In this document: one piece after another, positions 1-10,500 of the stretch
Layout of the letters: every line of letters begins with the position of its first letter
Position numbering within the stretch: the first letter of the stretch is position 1
Source of the DNA: Alitta virens
Lineage: Eukaryota > Annelida > Polychaeta > Phyllodocida > Nereididae
Assembly (NCBI GenBank): GCA_932294295.1
Contig: OW028582.1
Location: 5,079,515 to 5,143,514, forward strand
Direction: 5' to 3'
DNA length: 64,000 nt
Program-made: the position numbers and the translations under genes
The notes under the pieces: model-generated
Database searches by the model: none
Told to the model about the DNA's origin: nothing
What the model saw: only the letters and a program-made list of their open reading frames with translations

Positions 1-80
1 GCTTGTACAACGTTGTCAGAAGTTACGTTAGGCAGCTGACACTTCTCAGACACATCCGGGTGCCGCGTTTGGATCCATGA

Positions 81-100
81 AAGTCCAGCCGACTGGACTT
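81..100. other. Conserved hairpin in block A (8-bp stem, 4-nt loop)
   Basis: AAGTCCAG and CTGGACTT are perfect inverted repeats around the loop CCGA. The element recurs at monomer position 81-100 in short and long monomers alike. Three variants occur: CGGGACTT (e.g. 13771 monomer), AAGTCCTG (e.g. 5506 monomer) and CTCGACTT (7210 and 59755 monomers). Each breaks a single pair in the loop-proximal half of the stem. Function is unknown. Confidence 0.8.
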
Positions 101-680
101 GGCTGTGGGGTTGAGTGAGTGGCACTCGTCTGGAACAACAGTCTCATCTTTGTTCCTGGCCCCGACCCGGATTCAGGTGACATTTCGCTTTGTCGTGGTG
201 TTGATGACTTTGTAGCAGTGAAAGACGTCGCTGTCGTTGTCGTCTTTTTCACAGTGGTTCGGCCGAGGGTTGCGTGGAATTCAGGGTGGCTGTGAATTTC
301 AGATGCACAATGACATCGTGGGTGCCGTCATTGGGGGATTTTGGATTTTGGTCGAGCACGCTCGGGTTGTTCGTCACTACAACTGACTGGCGCACACTTT
401 ACGCAACAAGGGGATGCCTGAGGAGCATGTATGGGTTGACCTTGCATCCGTATTGACTTGCAGTCATTATCAGCTCTGCTATATATCACTATTGGAGCCT
501 GTATCTCGTCCAGAATCGGCCTTGTCTGGTAGTATGCGTGTAAGAGGTATAGTACCGCTGCAGGAGTTGGTCTAGTGCGGACAGGTGATCTTGCGCTGAC
601 ACGCCGCAGCCCGTTGTGGCGCAACAGATGACAAAATTGACCTGGTTGTGCCAGAACTGCATCGGACTAGAGTTACAAGC

Positions 681-694
681 TTGTACAACGTTGT
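681..694. other. Overlapping palindromes at the monomer start (example)
   Basis: TTGTACAA (681-688) and ACAACGTTGT (685-694) are perfect overlapping palindromes next to the HindIII site at the monomer boundary. TTGTACAA is seen in all monomers. The second palindrome is intact only in the ACGTTGTCAG haplotype and is lost in monomers with ACATTGTGAG or ACTTTGTCAG. Confidence 0.75.
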
Positions 695-1657
695 CAGAAG
701 TTACGTTAGGCAGCTGACACTTCTCAGACACATCCGGGTGCCGCGTTTGGATCCATGAAAGTCCAGCCGACTGGACTTGGCTGTGGGGTTGAGTGAGTGG
801 CACTCGTCTGGAACAACAGTCTCAACTTTGTTCTCGGCCCCGACCTAGATTCAGGTGACATTTCGCTTGGTCGTGGTGTTGATGACTTTGTAGCAGTGAA
901 AGACGTCGCTGTCGTTGTCGTCTTTTTCACAGTGGTTCGGCGGAGGTTCTGGACCATGGTCTGTACTGTGGGGGTTGCGTGAAATTCAGGGTGGCTGTGA
1001 ATTTCAGATGCACAATGACATCGTGGGCGCCATCATTGGGGGATTTTGGATTTTGGTCGAGCACGCTCGGGTTGTTCGTCGCTAGAACTGACTGGCGCAC
1101 ACCTTACACAACACGGGGGATCCCTGAGGAGCCTGTATGGGTTGACCTTGCATCCGTATTGACTTGCAGTCATTATTAGCTCTGCTATATATCACTATTG
1201 GAGCCTGTATCTCGTCCAGATTCAGCCTTGTCTGGTAGTAAGCGTGTAAGAGGTATAGTACCGCTGCAGGAGTTGGTCTATTGCGGACAGGTGATCTTGC
1301 GCTGACAGGCCGCAGCCCGTTGTGGCGCACCAGATGATGAAATTGACCTGGTTGTGCCAGAACTGCATCGGACTAGAGTTACAAGCTTGTACAACGTTGT
1401 CAGAAGTTACGTTAGGCAGCTGACACTTCTCAGACACATCCGGGTGCCGCGTTTGGATCCATGAAAGTCCAGCCGACTGGACTTGGCTGTGGGGTTAAGT
1501 GAGTGGCACTCGTCTGGAACAACAGTCTCATCTTTGTTCTCGGCCCCGACCCGGATTCAGGTGACATTTCGCTTGGTCGTGGTGTTGATGACTTTGTAGC
1601 AGTGAAAGACGTCGCTGTCGTTGTCGTCTTTTTCACAGTGGTTCGGCCGAGGTTCTG

Positions 1658-1667
1658 GACCATGGTC
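1658..1667. other. GACCATGGTC palindrome inside the segment deleted in M monomers (example)
   Basis: This 10-bp perfect palindrome contains an NcoI site and is present in L1 and L2 inserts. It lies within the 27 bp missing from every M monomer. The flanking GAGG repeats in L1 (before and after the palindrome) offer microhomology for that deletion. Confidence 0.75.
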
Positions 1668-1888
1668 TGTCCTGAGGGGGTTGCGTGAAATTCAGGGTGG
1701 CTGTGAATTTCATATGCACAGTGACATCGTGGGCGCCATCATTGGGGGATTTTGGATTTTGGTCGAGCACGCTCGGGTTGTTCGTCACTACAAATGACTG
1801 GCGCACACTTTACACAACAAGCGGATACCTGAGGAGCATGTATGGGTTGAACTTGCATCCGTATTGACTTGCAGTCATTATTAGCTCT

Positions 1889-1907
1889 GCTATATATCAC
1901 TATTGGA
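1889..1907 (+). promoter_or_regulatory. TATA-like box with inverted CCAAT motif in long monomers (example)
   Basis: CTATATATCAC is followed at 1902-1906 by ATTGG, the reverse complement of CCAAT, near the 3' end of the central insert. The pair is seen in the long monomers (L1, L2, M) and is absent from short ones because they lack the insert. Its TATA sits about 25-30 bp upstream of the insert/block C boundary. There is no sequence proof of transcription. Confidence 0.3.
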
Positions 1908-2089
1908 GCCTTTATCTCGTCCAGAATCGGCCTTGTCTGGTAGTACGCGTGTAAGAGGTATAGTACCGCTGCAGGAGTTGGTGTAGTGCAGACAGGTGCT
2001 TTTGAGCTGACACGCCGCAGCCCGTTGTGGCGAACCAGATGACGAAATTGACCTGGTTGTGCCAGAACTGCATCGGACTAGAGTTCCAA

Positions 2090-2790
2090 GCTTGTACAAC
2101 ATTGTGAGAAGTTACGTTAGGCAGCTGACACTTCTCAGACACATCCGGGTGCCGCGTTTGGATCCATGAAAGTCCAGCCGACTGGACTTGGCTGTGGGGT
2201 TGAGTGAGTGGCACTCGTCTGGAACAACAGTATCATCTTTGTTCTCGGCCCCGACCCGGATTCAGGTGACATTTTGCTTGGTCGTGGTGTTGATGACTTT
2301 GTAGCAGTGAAAGACGTCGCTGTCGTTGTCGTCTTTTTCAGTGGTTCGGCCGAGGTTCTGGACCATGGTCTGTCCTGTGGGGGTTGCGTGAAATTCAGGG
2401 TGGCTGTGAATTTCAGATGCACAATGACATCGTGGGCGCCGTCATTGGGGGATTTTAGATTTTGGTCGAGCACGCTCGGGTTGTTCGTCACTACAACTGT
2501 CTGACACACTTTACACAACAAGGGGATCCCTGAGGAGCCTGGATGGGTTGACCTTGCATCCGTATTGACTTGCAGTCATTATTAGCTCTGCTATATATCA
2601 CTATTGGAGCCTGTATCTCGTCCAGAATTGGCCTTGTCTGGTAGTATGCGTGTAAGAGGTATAGTACCGCTGCAGGAGTTGGTCTAGTGCGGACAGGTGA
2701 TCTTGCGCTGACACGCCGCAGCCCGTTGTGGCGCAACAGATGATGAAATTGACCTGGTTGTGCCAGAACTGCATCGGACTAGAGTTCCAA
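2090..2790 (+). repeat. Type L2 monomer (701 bp), reference example
   Basis: L2 has the same A-insert-C plan as L1 but is 4 bp shorter: 2 bp are missing in TTTTTCAGTGG, and 2 bp in ACAACTGTCTGACACAC, which replaces ACAACTGACTGGCGCACAC. It also has AGTATCATCT at the A/insert junction and a second BamHI site (GGGGATCCCTG). Two subtypes exist, with GGGATTTTAG (as here) or GGGATTTTGG. The 23 copies start at 2090, 5506, 9626, 19981, 22013, 23042, 28520, 29549, 36032, 37061, 40503, 41532, 44321, 46732, 48764, 49793, 50494, 53231, 54260, 55666, 56695, 57724 and 62171. Confidence 0.93.
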
Positions 2791-3117
2791 GCTTGTACAA
2801 CATTGTGAGAAGTTACGTTAGGCAGCTGACACTTCTCAGACACATCCGGGTGCTGCGATTGGATCCATGAAAGTCCAGCCGACTGGACTTGGCTGTGGGG
2901 TTGAGTGAGTGGCACTCGTCTGGAACAACAGTCTCATCTCATATTTGTCCAGAATCCGCCTTGTCTGGTAGTACGCGTGTATGAGGTATAGTACCGCTGC
3001 AGGAGTTGGTCTAGTGCGGACAGGTGACCTTGTGCTGACACGCCGCAGCCCGTTGTGGCGCACCAGATGACGAAATTGACCTGGTTGTGCCAGAACTGCA
3101 TCGGACTAGAGTTCCAA
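2791..3117 (+). repeat. Type Sa short monomer (327 bp), reference example
   Basis: Block A (2791-2939) joins block C (2947-3117) through the 7-bp linker CATATTT, so the long central insert is absent. Sa is marked by GGTGCTGCGATTGG in block A, where most monomers have GGTGCCGCGTTTGG, and by GTGTATGAGG and CCTTGTGCTG in block C. Sa-type monomers start at 2791, 6207, 10327, 14476, 20682, 25153, 27189, 31660, 32665, 34701, 39172, 45022, 47433, 51195, 58425 and 62872. In the arrangements seen here Sa is usually followed by an M monomer. Confidence 0.93.
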
Positions 3118-3794
3118 GCTTGTACAACGTTGTCAGAAGTTACGTTAGGCAGCTGACACTTCTCAGACACATCCGGGTGCCGCGTTTGGATCCATGAAAG
3201 TCCAGCCGACTGGACTTGGCTGTGGGGTTGAGTGAGTGGCACTCGTCTGGAACAAGAGTCTCATCTTTGTTCTCGGCCCCGACCCGGATTCAGGTGACAT
3301 TTCGCTTTGTCGTGGTGTTGATGACTTTGTAGCAGTGAAAGACGTCGCTGTCGTTGTCGTCTTTTTCACAGTGGTTCGGCCGAGGGTTGCGTGGAATTCA
3401 GGGTGGCTGTGAATTTCAGATGCACAATGACATCGTGGGCGCCGTCATTGGGGGATTTTGGATTTTGGTCGAGCACGCTCGGGTTGTTCGTCACTACAAC
3501 TGACTGGCGCACACCTTACACAACATGGGGATCCCTGAGGAGCCTGTATGGGTTGACCTTGCATCCGTATTGACTTGCAGTCATTATTAGCTCCGCTATA
3601 TATCACTATTGGAGCCTTTATCTCGTCCAGAATCGGCCTTGTCTGGTAGTATGCGTGTAAGAGGTATAGTACCACTGCAGGAGTTGGTCTAGTGCAGACA
3701 GGTTATCTTGCGTTGACACGCCGCAGCCCGATGTGGCGCACCAGATGACGAAATTGACCTGGTTGTGCCAGAACTGCATCGGCTAGAGTTTCAA
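3118..3794 (+). repeat. Type M monomer (677 bp), reference example
   Basis: M is a long monomer whose insert has lost 27 bp relative to L1, leaving the scar CCGAGGGTTGCG at about 3380-3391. Directly after the scar a G replaces A, which creates an EcoRI site (GAATTC, 3394-3399) absent from L and S monomers. Many copies lose one more base in block C (CGGCTAGAGTTTC). The 23 copies start at 1, 3118, 4122, 6534, 7537, 10654, 14803, 15807, 19303, 21009, 25480, 27516, 31987, 32992, 35028, 39499, 43643, 46054, 47760, 52227, 59079, 60082 and 63199, with lengths of 676-679 bp. Confidence 0.93.
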
Positions 3795-4121
3795 GCTTGT
3801 ACAACTTTGTCAGAAGTTACGTTAGGCAGCTGACACTTCTCAGACACATACGGGTGCCGCGTTTGGATCCATGAAAGTCCAGCCGACTGGACTTGGCTGT
3901 GGGGTTGAGTCAGTGGCACTCGTCTGGAACAACAGTCTCATCTCATATTTGTCCAGAATCCGCCTTGTCTGGTAGTACGCGTGTATGAGGTATAGTACCG
4001 CTGCAGGAGTTGGTCTAGTGCGGACAGGTGACCTTGTGCTGACACGCCGCAGCCCGTTGTGGCGCACCAGATGACGAAATTGACCTGGTTGTGCCAGAAC
4101 TGCATCGGACTAGAGTTCCAA
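3795..4121 (+). repeat. Type Sb short monomer (327 bp), reference example
   Basis: Sb has the same architecture and linker as Sa. It starts with ACAACTTTGTCAG and carries CACATACGGG and GAGTCAGTGG in block A. Sb monomers start at 3795, 7210, 11331, 15480, 21686, 26157, 28193, 33669, 35705, 40176, 48437, 52904, 59755 and, partially, 63876. Each follows an M monomer with the CGGCTAGAGTTTC end. Two block C versions exist: GTCTAGTGCGG with CCTTGTGCTG at the array ends, and GTGTAGTGCGG with ATTTTGAGCTG and CCCTTTGTGG inside the 4,471-bp HOR. Confidence 0.92.
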
Positions 4122-4800
4122 GCTTGTACAACGTTGTCAGAAGTTACGTTAGGCAGCTGACACTTCTCAGACACATCCGGGTGCCGCGTTTGGATCCATG
4201 AAAGTCCAGCCGACTGGACTTGGCTGTGGGGTTGAGTGAGTGGCACTCGTCTGGAACAACAGTCTCATCTTTGTTCCTGGCCCCGACCCGGATTCAGGTG
4301 ACATTTCGCTTTGTCGTGGTGTTGATGACTTTGTAGCAGTGAAAGACGTCGCTGTCGTTGTCGTCTTTTTCACAGTGGTTCGGCCGAGGGTTGCGTGGAA
4401 TTCAGGGTGGCTGTGAATTTCATATGCACAATGACATCGTGGGCGCCATCATTGGGGGATTTTGGATTTTGGTCGAGCACGCTCGGGTTGTTCGTCGCTA
4501 GAACTGACTGGCGCACACCTTACACAACACGGGGGATCCCTGAGGAGCCTGTATGGGTTGACCTTGCATCCGTATTGACTTGCAGTCATTATTAGCTCTG
4601 CTATATATCACTATTGGAGCCTGTATCTCGTCCAGATTCAGCCTTGTCTGGTAGTAAGCGTGTAAGAGGTATAGTACGGCTGCAGGAGTTGGTCTAGTGC
4701 GGACAGGTGATCTTGCGCTGACACGCCGCAGCCCGTTGTGGCGCACAAGATGATGAAATTGACCTGGTTGTGCCAGAACTGCATCGGACTAGAGTTACAA

Positions 4801-7536
4801 GCTTGTACAACGTTGTCAGAAGTTACGTTAGGCAGCTGACACTTCTCAGACACATCCGGGTGCCGCGTTTGGATCCATGAAAGTCCAGCCGACTGGACTT
4901 GGCTGTGGGGTTAAGTGAGTGGCACTCGTCTGGAACAACAGTCTCATCTTTGTTCTCGGCCCCGACCCGGATTCAGGTGACATTTCGCTTGGTCGTGGTG
5001 TTGATGACTTTGTAGCAGTGAAAGACGTCGCTGTCGTTGTAGTCTTTTTCACAGTGGTTCGGCCGAGGTTCTGGACCATGGTCTGTCCTGAGGGGGTTGC
5101 GTGAAATTCAGGGTGGCTGTGAATTTCATATGCACAGTGACATCGTGGGCGCCATCATTGGGGGATTTTGTATTTTGGTCGAGCACGCTCGGGTTGTTCG
5201 TCACTACAAATGACTGGCGCACACTTTACACAACAAGCGGATACCTGAGGAGCATGTATGGGTTGAACTTGCATCCGTATTGACTTGCAGTCATTATTAG
5301 CTCTGCTATATATCACTATTGGAGCCTTTATCTCGTCCAGAATCGGCCTTGTCTGGTAGTACGCGTGTAAGAGGTATAGTACCGCTGCAGGAGTTGGTGT
5401 AGTGCAGACAGGTGCTTTTGAGCTGACACGCCGCAGCCCGTTGTGGCGCACCAGATGACGAAATTGACCTGGTTGTGCCAGAACTGCATCGGACTAGAGT
5501 TCCAAGCTTGTACAACATTGTGAGAAGTTACGTTAGGCAGCTGACACTTCTCAGACACATCCGGGTGCCGCGTTTGGATCCATGAAAGTCCTGCCGACTG
5601 GACTTGGCTGTGGGGTTGAGTGAGTGGCACTCGTCTGGAACAACAGTATCATCTTTGTTCTCGGCCCCGACCCGGATTCAGGTGACATTTTGCTTGGTCG
5701 TGGTGTTGATGACTTTGTAGCAGTGAAAGACGTCGCTGTCGTTGTCGTCTTTTTCAGTGGTTCGGCCGAGGTTCTGGACCATGGTCTGTCCTGTGGGGGT
5801 TGCGTGAAATTCAGGGTGGCTGTGAATTTCAGATGCACAATGACATCGTGGGCGCCTTCATTGGGGGATTTTAGATTTTGGTCGAGCACGCTCGGGTTGT
5901 TCGTCACTACAACTGTCTGACACACTTTACACAACAAGGGGATCCCTGAGGAGCCTGGAAGGGTTGACCTTGCATCCGTATTGACTTGCAGTCATTATTA
6001 GCTCTGCTATATATCACTATTGGAGCCTGTATCTCGTCCAGAATTGGCCTTGTCTGGTAGTATGCGTGTAAGAGGTATAGTACCGCTGCAGGAGTTGGTC
6101 TAGTGCGGACAGGTGATCTTGCGCTGACACGCCGCAGCCCGTTGTGGCGCAACAGATGATGAAATTGACCTGGTTGTGCCAGAACTGCATCGGACTAGAG
6201 TTCCAAGCTTGTACAACATTGTGAGAAGTTACGTTAGGCAGCTGACACTTCTCAGACACATCCGGGTGCTGCGATTGGATCCATGAAAGTCCAGCCGACT
6301 GGACTTGGCTGTGGGGTTGAGTGAGTGGCACTCGTCTGGAACAACAGTCTCATCTCATATTTGTCCAGAATCCGCCTTGTCTGGTAGTACGCGTGTATGA
6401 GGTATAGTACCGCTGCAGGAGTTGGTCTAGTGCGGACAGGTGACCTTGTGCTGACACGCCGCAGCCCGTTGTGGCGCACCAGATGACGAAATTGACCTGG
6501 TTGTGCCAGAACTGCATCGGACTAGAGTTCCAAGCTTGTACAACGTTGTCAGAAGTTACGTTAGGCAGCTGACACTTCTCAGACACATCCGGGTGCCGCG
6601 TTTGGATCCATGAAAGTCCAGCCGACTGGACTTGGCTGTGGGGTTGAGTGAGTGGCACTCGTCTGGAACAACAGTCTCATCTTTGTTCTCGGCCCCGACC
6701 CGGATTCAGGTGACATTTCGCTTTGTCGTGGTGTTGATGACTTTGTAGCAGTGAAAGACGTCGCTGTCGTTGTCGTCTTTTTCACAGTGGTTCGGCCGAG
6801 GGTTGCGTGGAATTCAGGGTGGCTGTGAATTTCAGATGCACAATGACATCGTGGGCGCCCTCATTGGGGATTTTGGATTTTGGTCGAGCACGCTCGGGTT
6901 GTTCGTCACTACAACTGACTGGCGCACACCTTACACAACATGGGGATCCCGGAGGAGCCTGTATGGGTTGACCTTGCATCCGTATTGACTTGCAGTCATT
7001 ATTAGCTCCGCTATATATCACTATTGGAGCCTTTATCTCGTCCAGAATCGGCCTTGTCTGGTAGTATGCGTGTAAGAGGTATAGTACCGCTGCAGGAGTT
7101 GGTCTAGTGCAGACAGGTTATCTTGCGTTGACACGCCGCAGCCCGTTGTGGCGCACCAGATGACGAAATTGAACTGGTTGTGCCAGAACTGCATCGGCTA
7201 GAGTTTCAAGCTTGTACAACTTTGTCAGAAGTTACGTTAGGCAGCTGACACTTCTCAGACACATACGGGTGCCGCGTTTGGATCCATGAAAGTCCAGCCG
7301 ACTCGACTTGGCTGTGGGGTTGAGTCAGTGGCACTCGTCTGGAACAACAGTCTCATCTCATATTTGTCCAGAATCCGCCTTGTCTGGTAGTACGCGTGTA
7401 TGAGGTATAGTACCGCTGCAGGAGTTGGTCTAGTGCGGACAGGTGACCTTGTGCTGACACGCCGCAGCCCGTTGTGGCGCACCAGATGACGAAATTGACC
7501 TGGTTGTGCCAGAACTGCATCGGACTAGAGTTCCAA
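4801..7536 (+). repeat. Monomer block L1-L2-Sa-M-Sb closing the 7,536-bp HOR
   Basis: Monomers start at 4801, 5506, 6207, 6534 and 7210. The L1 at 4801 carries the diagnostic GTTGTAGTC (A at 5041) and GATTTTGTATTTTGG, shared with 16485 and with the 3' half of 11658. The M at 6534 (676 bp) has private marks: a four-G run in CTCATTGGGGATTTTGG, CCCGGAGG, and TTGAACTGG. The Sb at 7210 has CCGACTCGAC. All these marks recur at 59079-60081. Confidence 0.9.
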
Positions 7537-10500
7537 GCTTGTACAACGTTGTCAGAAGTTACGTTAGGCAGCTGACACTTCTCAGACACATCCGGGTGCC
7601 GCGTTTGGATCCATGAAAGTCCAGCCGACTGGACTTGGCTGTGGGGTTGAGTGAGTGGCACTCGTCTGGAACAACAGTCTCATCTTTGTTCCTGGCCCCG
7701 ACCCGGATTCAGGTGACATTTCGCTTTGTCGTGGTGTTGATGACTTTGTAGCAGTGAAAGACGTCGCTGTCGTTGTCGTCTTTTTCACAGTGGTTCGGCC
7801 GAGGGTTGCGTGGAATTCAGGGTGGCTGTGAATTTCAGATGCACAATGACATCGTGGGTGCCGTCATTGGGGGATTTTGGATTTTGGTCGAGCACGCTCG
7901 GGTTGTTCGTCACTACAACTGACTGGCGCACACTTTACGCAACAAGGGGATGCCTGAGGAGCATGTATGGGTTGACCTTGCATCCGTATTGACTTGCAGT
8001 CATTATCAGCTCTGCTATATATCACTATTGGAGCCTGTATCTCGTCCAGAATCGGCCTTGTCTGGTAGTATGCGTGTAAGAGGTATAGTACCGCTGCAGG
8101 AGTTGGTCTAGTGCGGACAGGTGATCTTGCGCTGACACGCCGCAGCCCGTTGTGGCGCAACAGATGACAAAATTGACCTGGTTGTGCCAGAACTGCATCG
8201 GACTAGAGTTACAAGCTTGTACAACGTTGTCAGAAGTTACGTTAGGCAGCTGACACTTCTCAGACACATCCGGGTGCCGCGTTTGGATCCATGAAAGTCC
8301 AGCCGACTGGACTTGGCTGTGGGGTTGAGTGAGTGGCACTCGTCTGGAACAACAGTCTCAACTTTGTTCTCGGCCCCGACCTAGATTCAGGTGACATTTC
8401 GCTTGGTCGTGGTGTTGATGACTTTGTAGCAGTGAAAGACGTCGCTGTCGTTGTCGTCTTTTTCACAGTGGTTCGGCGGAGGTTCTGGACCATGGTCTGT
8501 ACTGTGGGGGTTGCGTGAAATTCAGGGTGGCTGTGAATTTCAGATGCACAATGACATCGTGGGCGCCATCATTGGGGGATTTTGGATTTTGGTCGAGCAC
8601 GCTCGGGTTGTTCGTCGCTAGAACTGACTGGCGCACACCTTACACAACACGGGGGATCCCTGAGGAGCCTGTATGGGTTGACCTTGCATCCGTATTGACT
8701 TGCAGTCATTATTAGCTCTGCTATATATCACTATTGGAGCCTGTATCTCGTCCAGATTCAGCCTTGTCTGGTAGTAAGCGTGTAAGAGGTATAGTACCGC
8801 TGCAGGAGTTGGTCTATTGCGGACAGGTGATCTTGCGCTGACAGGCCGCAGCCCGTTGTGGCGCACCAGATGATGAAATTGACCTGGTTGTGCCAGAACT
8901 GCATCGGACTAGAGTTACAAGCTTGTACAACGTTGTCAGAAGTTACGTTAGGCAGCTGACACTTCTCAGACACATCCGGGTGCCGCGTTTGGATCCATGA
9001 AAGTCCAGCCGACTGGACTTGGCTGTGGGGTTAAGTGAGTGGCACTCGTCTGGAACAACAGTCTCATCTTTGTTCTCGGCCCCGACCCGGATTCAGGTGA
9101 CATTTCGCTTGGTCGTGGTGTTGATGACTTTGTAGCAGTGAAAGACGTCGCTGTCGTTGTCGTCTTTTTCACAGTGGTTCGGCCGAGGTTCTGGACCATG
9201 GTCTGTCCTGAGGGGGTTGCGTGAAATTCAGGGTGGCTGTGAATTTCATATGCACAGTGACATCGTGGGCGCCATCATTGGGGGATTTTGGATTTTGGTC
9301 GAGCACGCTCGGGTTGTTCGTCACTACAAATGACTGGCGCACACTTTACACAACAAGCGGATACCTGAGGAGCATGTATGGGTTGAACTTGCATCCGTAT
9401 TGACTTGCAGTCATTATTAGCTCTGCTATATATCACTATTGGAGCCTTTATCTCGTCCAGAATCGGCCTTGTCTGGTAGTACGCGTGTAAGAGGTATAGT
9501 ACCGCTGCAGGAGTTGGTGTAGTGCAGACAGGTGCTTTTGAGCTGACACGCCGCAGCCCGTTGTGGCGAACCAGATGACGAAATTGACCTGGTTGTGCCA
9601 GAACTGCATCGGACTAGAGTTCCAAGCTTGTACAACATTGTGAGAAGTTACGTTAGGCAGCTGACACTTCTCAGACACATCCGGGTGCCGCGTTTGGATC
9701 CATGAAAGTCCAGCCGACTGGACTTGGCTGTGGGGTTGAGTGAGTGGCACTCGTCTGGAACAACAGTATCATCTTTGTTCTCGGCCCCGACCCGGATTCA
9801 GGTGACATTTTGCTTGGTCGTGGTGTTGATGACTTTGTAGCAGTGAAAGACGTCGCTGTCGTTGTCGTCTTTTTCAGTGGTTCGGCCGAGGTTCTGGACC
9901 ATGGTCTGTCCTGTGGGGGTTGCGTGAAATTCAGGGTGGCTGTGAATTTCAGATGCACAATGACATCGTGGGCGCCGTCATTGGGGGATTTTAGATTTTG
10001 GTCGAGCACGCTCGGGTTGTTCGTCACTACAACTGTCTGACACACTTTACACAACAAGGGGATCCCTGAGGAGCCTGGATGGGTTGACCTTGCATCCGTA
10101 TTGACTTGCAGTCATTATTAGCTCTGCTATATATCACTATTGGAGCCTGTATCTCGTCCAGAATTGGCCTTGTCTGGTAGTATGCGTGTAAGAGGTATAG
10201 TACCGCTGCAGGAGTTGGTCTAGTGCGGACAGGTGATCTTGCGCTGACACGCCGCAGCCCGTTGTGGCGCAACAGATGATGAAATTGACCTGGTTGTGCC
10301 AGAACTGCATCGGACTAGAGTTCCAAGCTTGTACAACATTGTGAGAAGTTACGTTAGGCAGCTGACACTTCTCAGACACATCCGGGTGCTGCGATTGGAT
10401 CCATGAAAGTCCAGCCGACTGGACTTGGCTGTGGGGTTGAGTGAGTGGCACTCGTCTGGAACAACAGTCTCATCTCATATTTGTCCAGAATCCGCCTTGT

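Larger units (their letters stand above)
1534..1918 (+). repeat. 385-bp central insert of long monomers (example)
   Basis: This block is present in all 74 long monomers and absent from all 38 complete short ones, while the flanking blocks A and C are shared. It is bordered by a 4-bp direct repeat, ATCT (1530-1533 and 1914-1917). I see no terminal inverted repeat, poly(A) tail or coding capacity that would identify a transposon. It could be an old insertion, or S monomers could be deletion derivatives. M monomers carry a 27-bp shortened version. Confidence 0.85.
1385..2089 (+). repeat. Type L1 monomer (705 bp), reference example
   Basis: Block A is 1385-1533, the central insert 1534-1918 (385 bp) and block C 1919-2089 (171 bp). 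L1 diagnostics are TTTTTCACAGTGG, a CCATGG (NcoI) palindrome, CATATG (NdeI) in most copies, and GGATACCTG, which lacks the second BamHI site of other long forms. The 26 L1 copies start at 679, 1385, 4801, 8215, 8921, 11658, 12363, 13771, 16485, 17190, 18598, 23743, 24448, 26484, 30250, 30955, 33996, 37762, 38467, 42233, 42938, 45349, 51522, 54961, 60760 and 61466. Those at 679, 8215 and 60760 are 706 bp and carry CAGATGCAC, GGGGGATCCC and GTCTGTACTG instead of the usual L1 bases. Confidence 0.93.
1..4800 (+). repeat. Monomer block M-L1-L1-L2-Sa-M-Sb-M
   Basis: Monomers start at 1, 679, 1385, 2090, 2791, 3118, 3795 and 4122. Positions 1-4361 reappear at 7537-11897 with no difference that I noticed. 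The monomer at 4122 is the 679-bp form, with one extra G in ACACGGGGGATCC. The segment from 2791 onward also matches 14476 onward (offset 11,685). Confidence 0.9.

Noticed and set aside
201..224. Hammerhead-ribozyme-like core (TTGATGA, short stem, GAAA) in the insert, and CAGATGACGAAA in block C
   Set aside because: The required CTGATGA core is not matched: the catalytic C is T in the first, CAGATGA and no stem II in the second. No flanking stem I/III pairing or cleavage site was evident.
223..248. GTCGYT hexamer run as an independent microsatellite
   Set aside because: Only about three degenerate units and constant between monomers; it behaves as part of the insert.
1534..1918. Central insert as a recognisable DNA transposon, LTR or SINE
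   Set aside because: No terminal inverted repeats, TG...CA ends, tRNA-like A/B boxes or A-rich tail found. Only a 4-bp flanking ATCT repeat, which can occur by chance or microhomology.
2135..2521. 128-codon minus-strand open frame recurring in L2 monomers
   Set aside because: Sibling monomers truncate it to 68-77 codons, and its composition (rich in T, S and P) is just the reverse complement of the insert. Conservation follows the repeat, not the frame.
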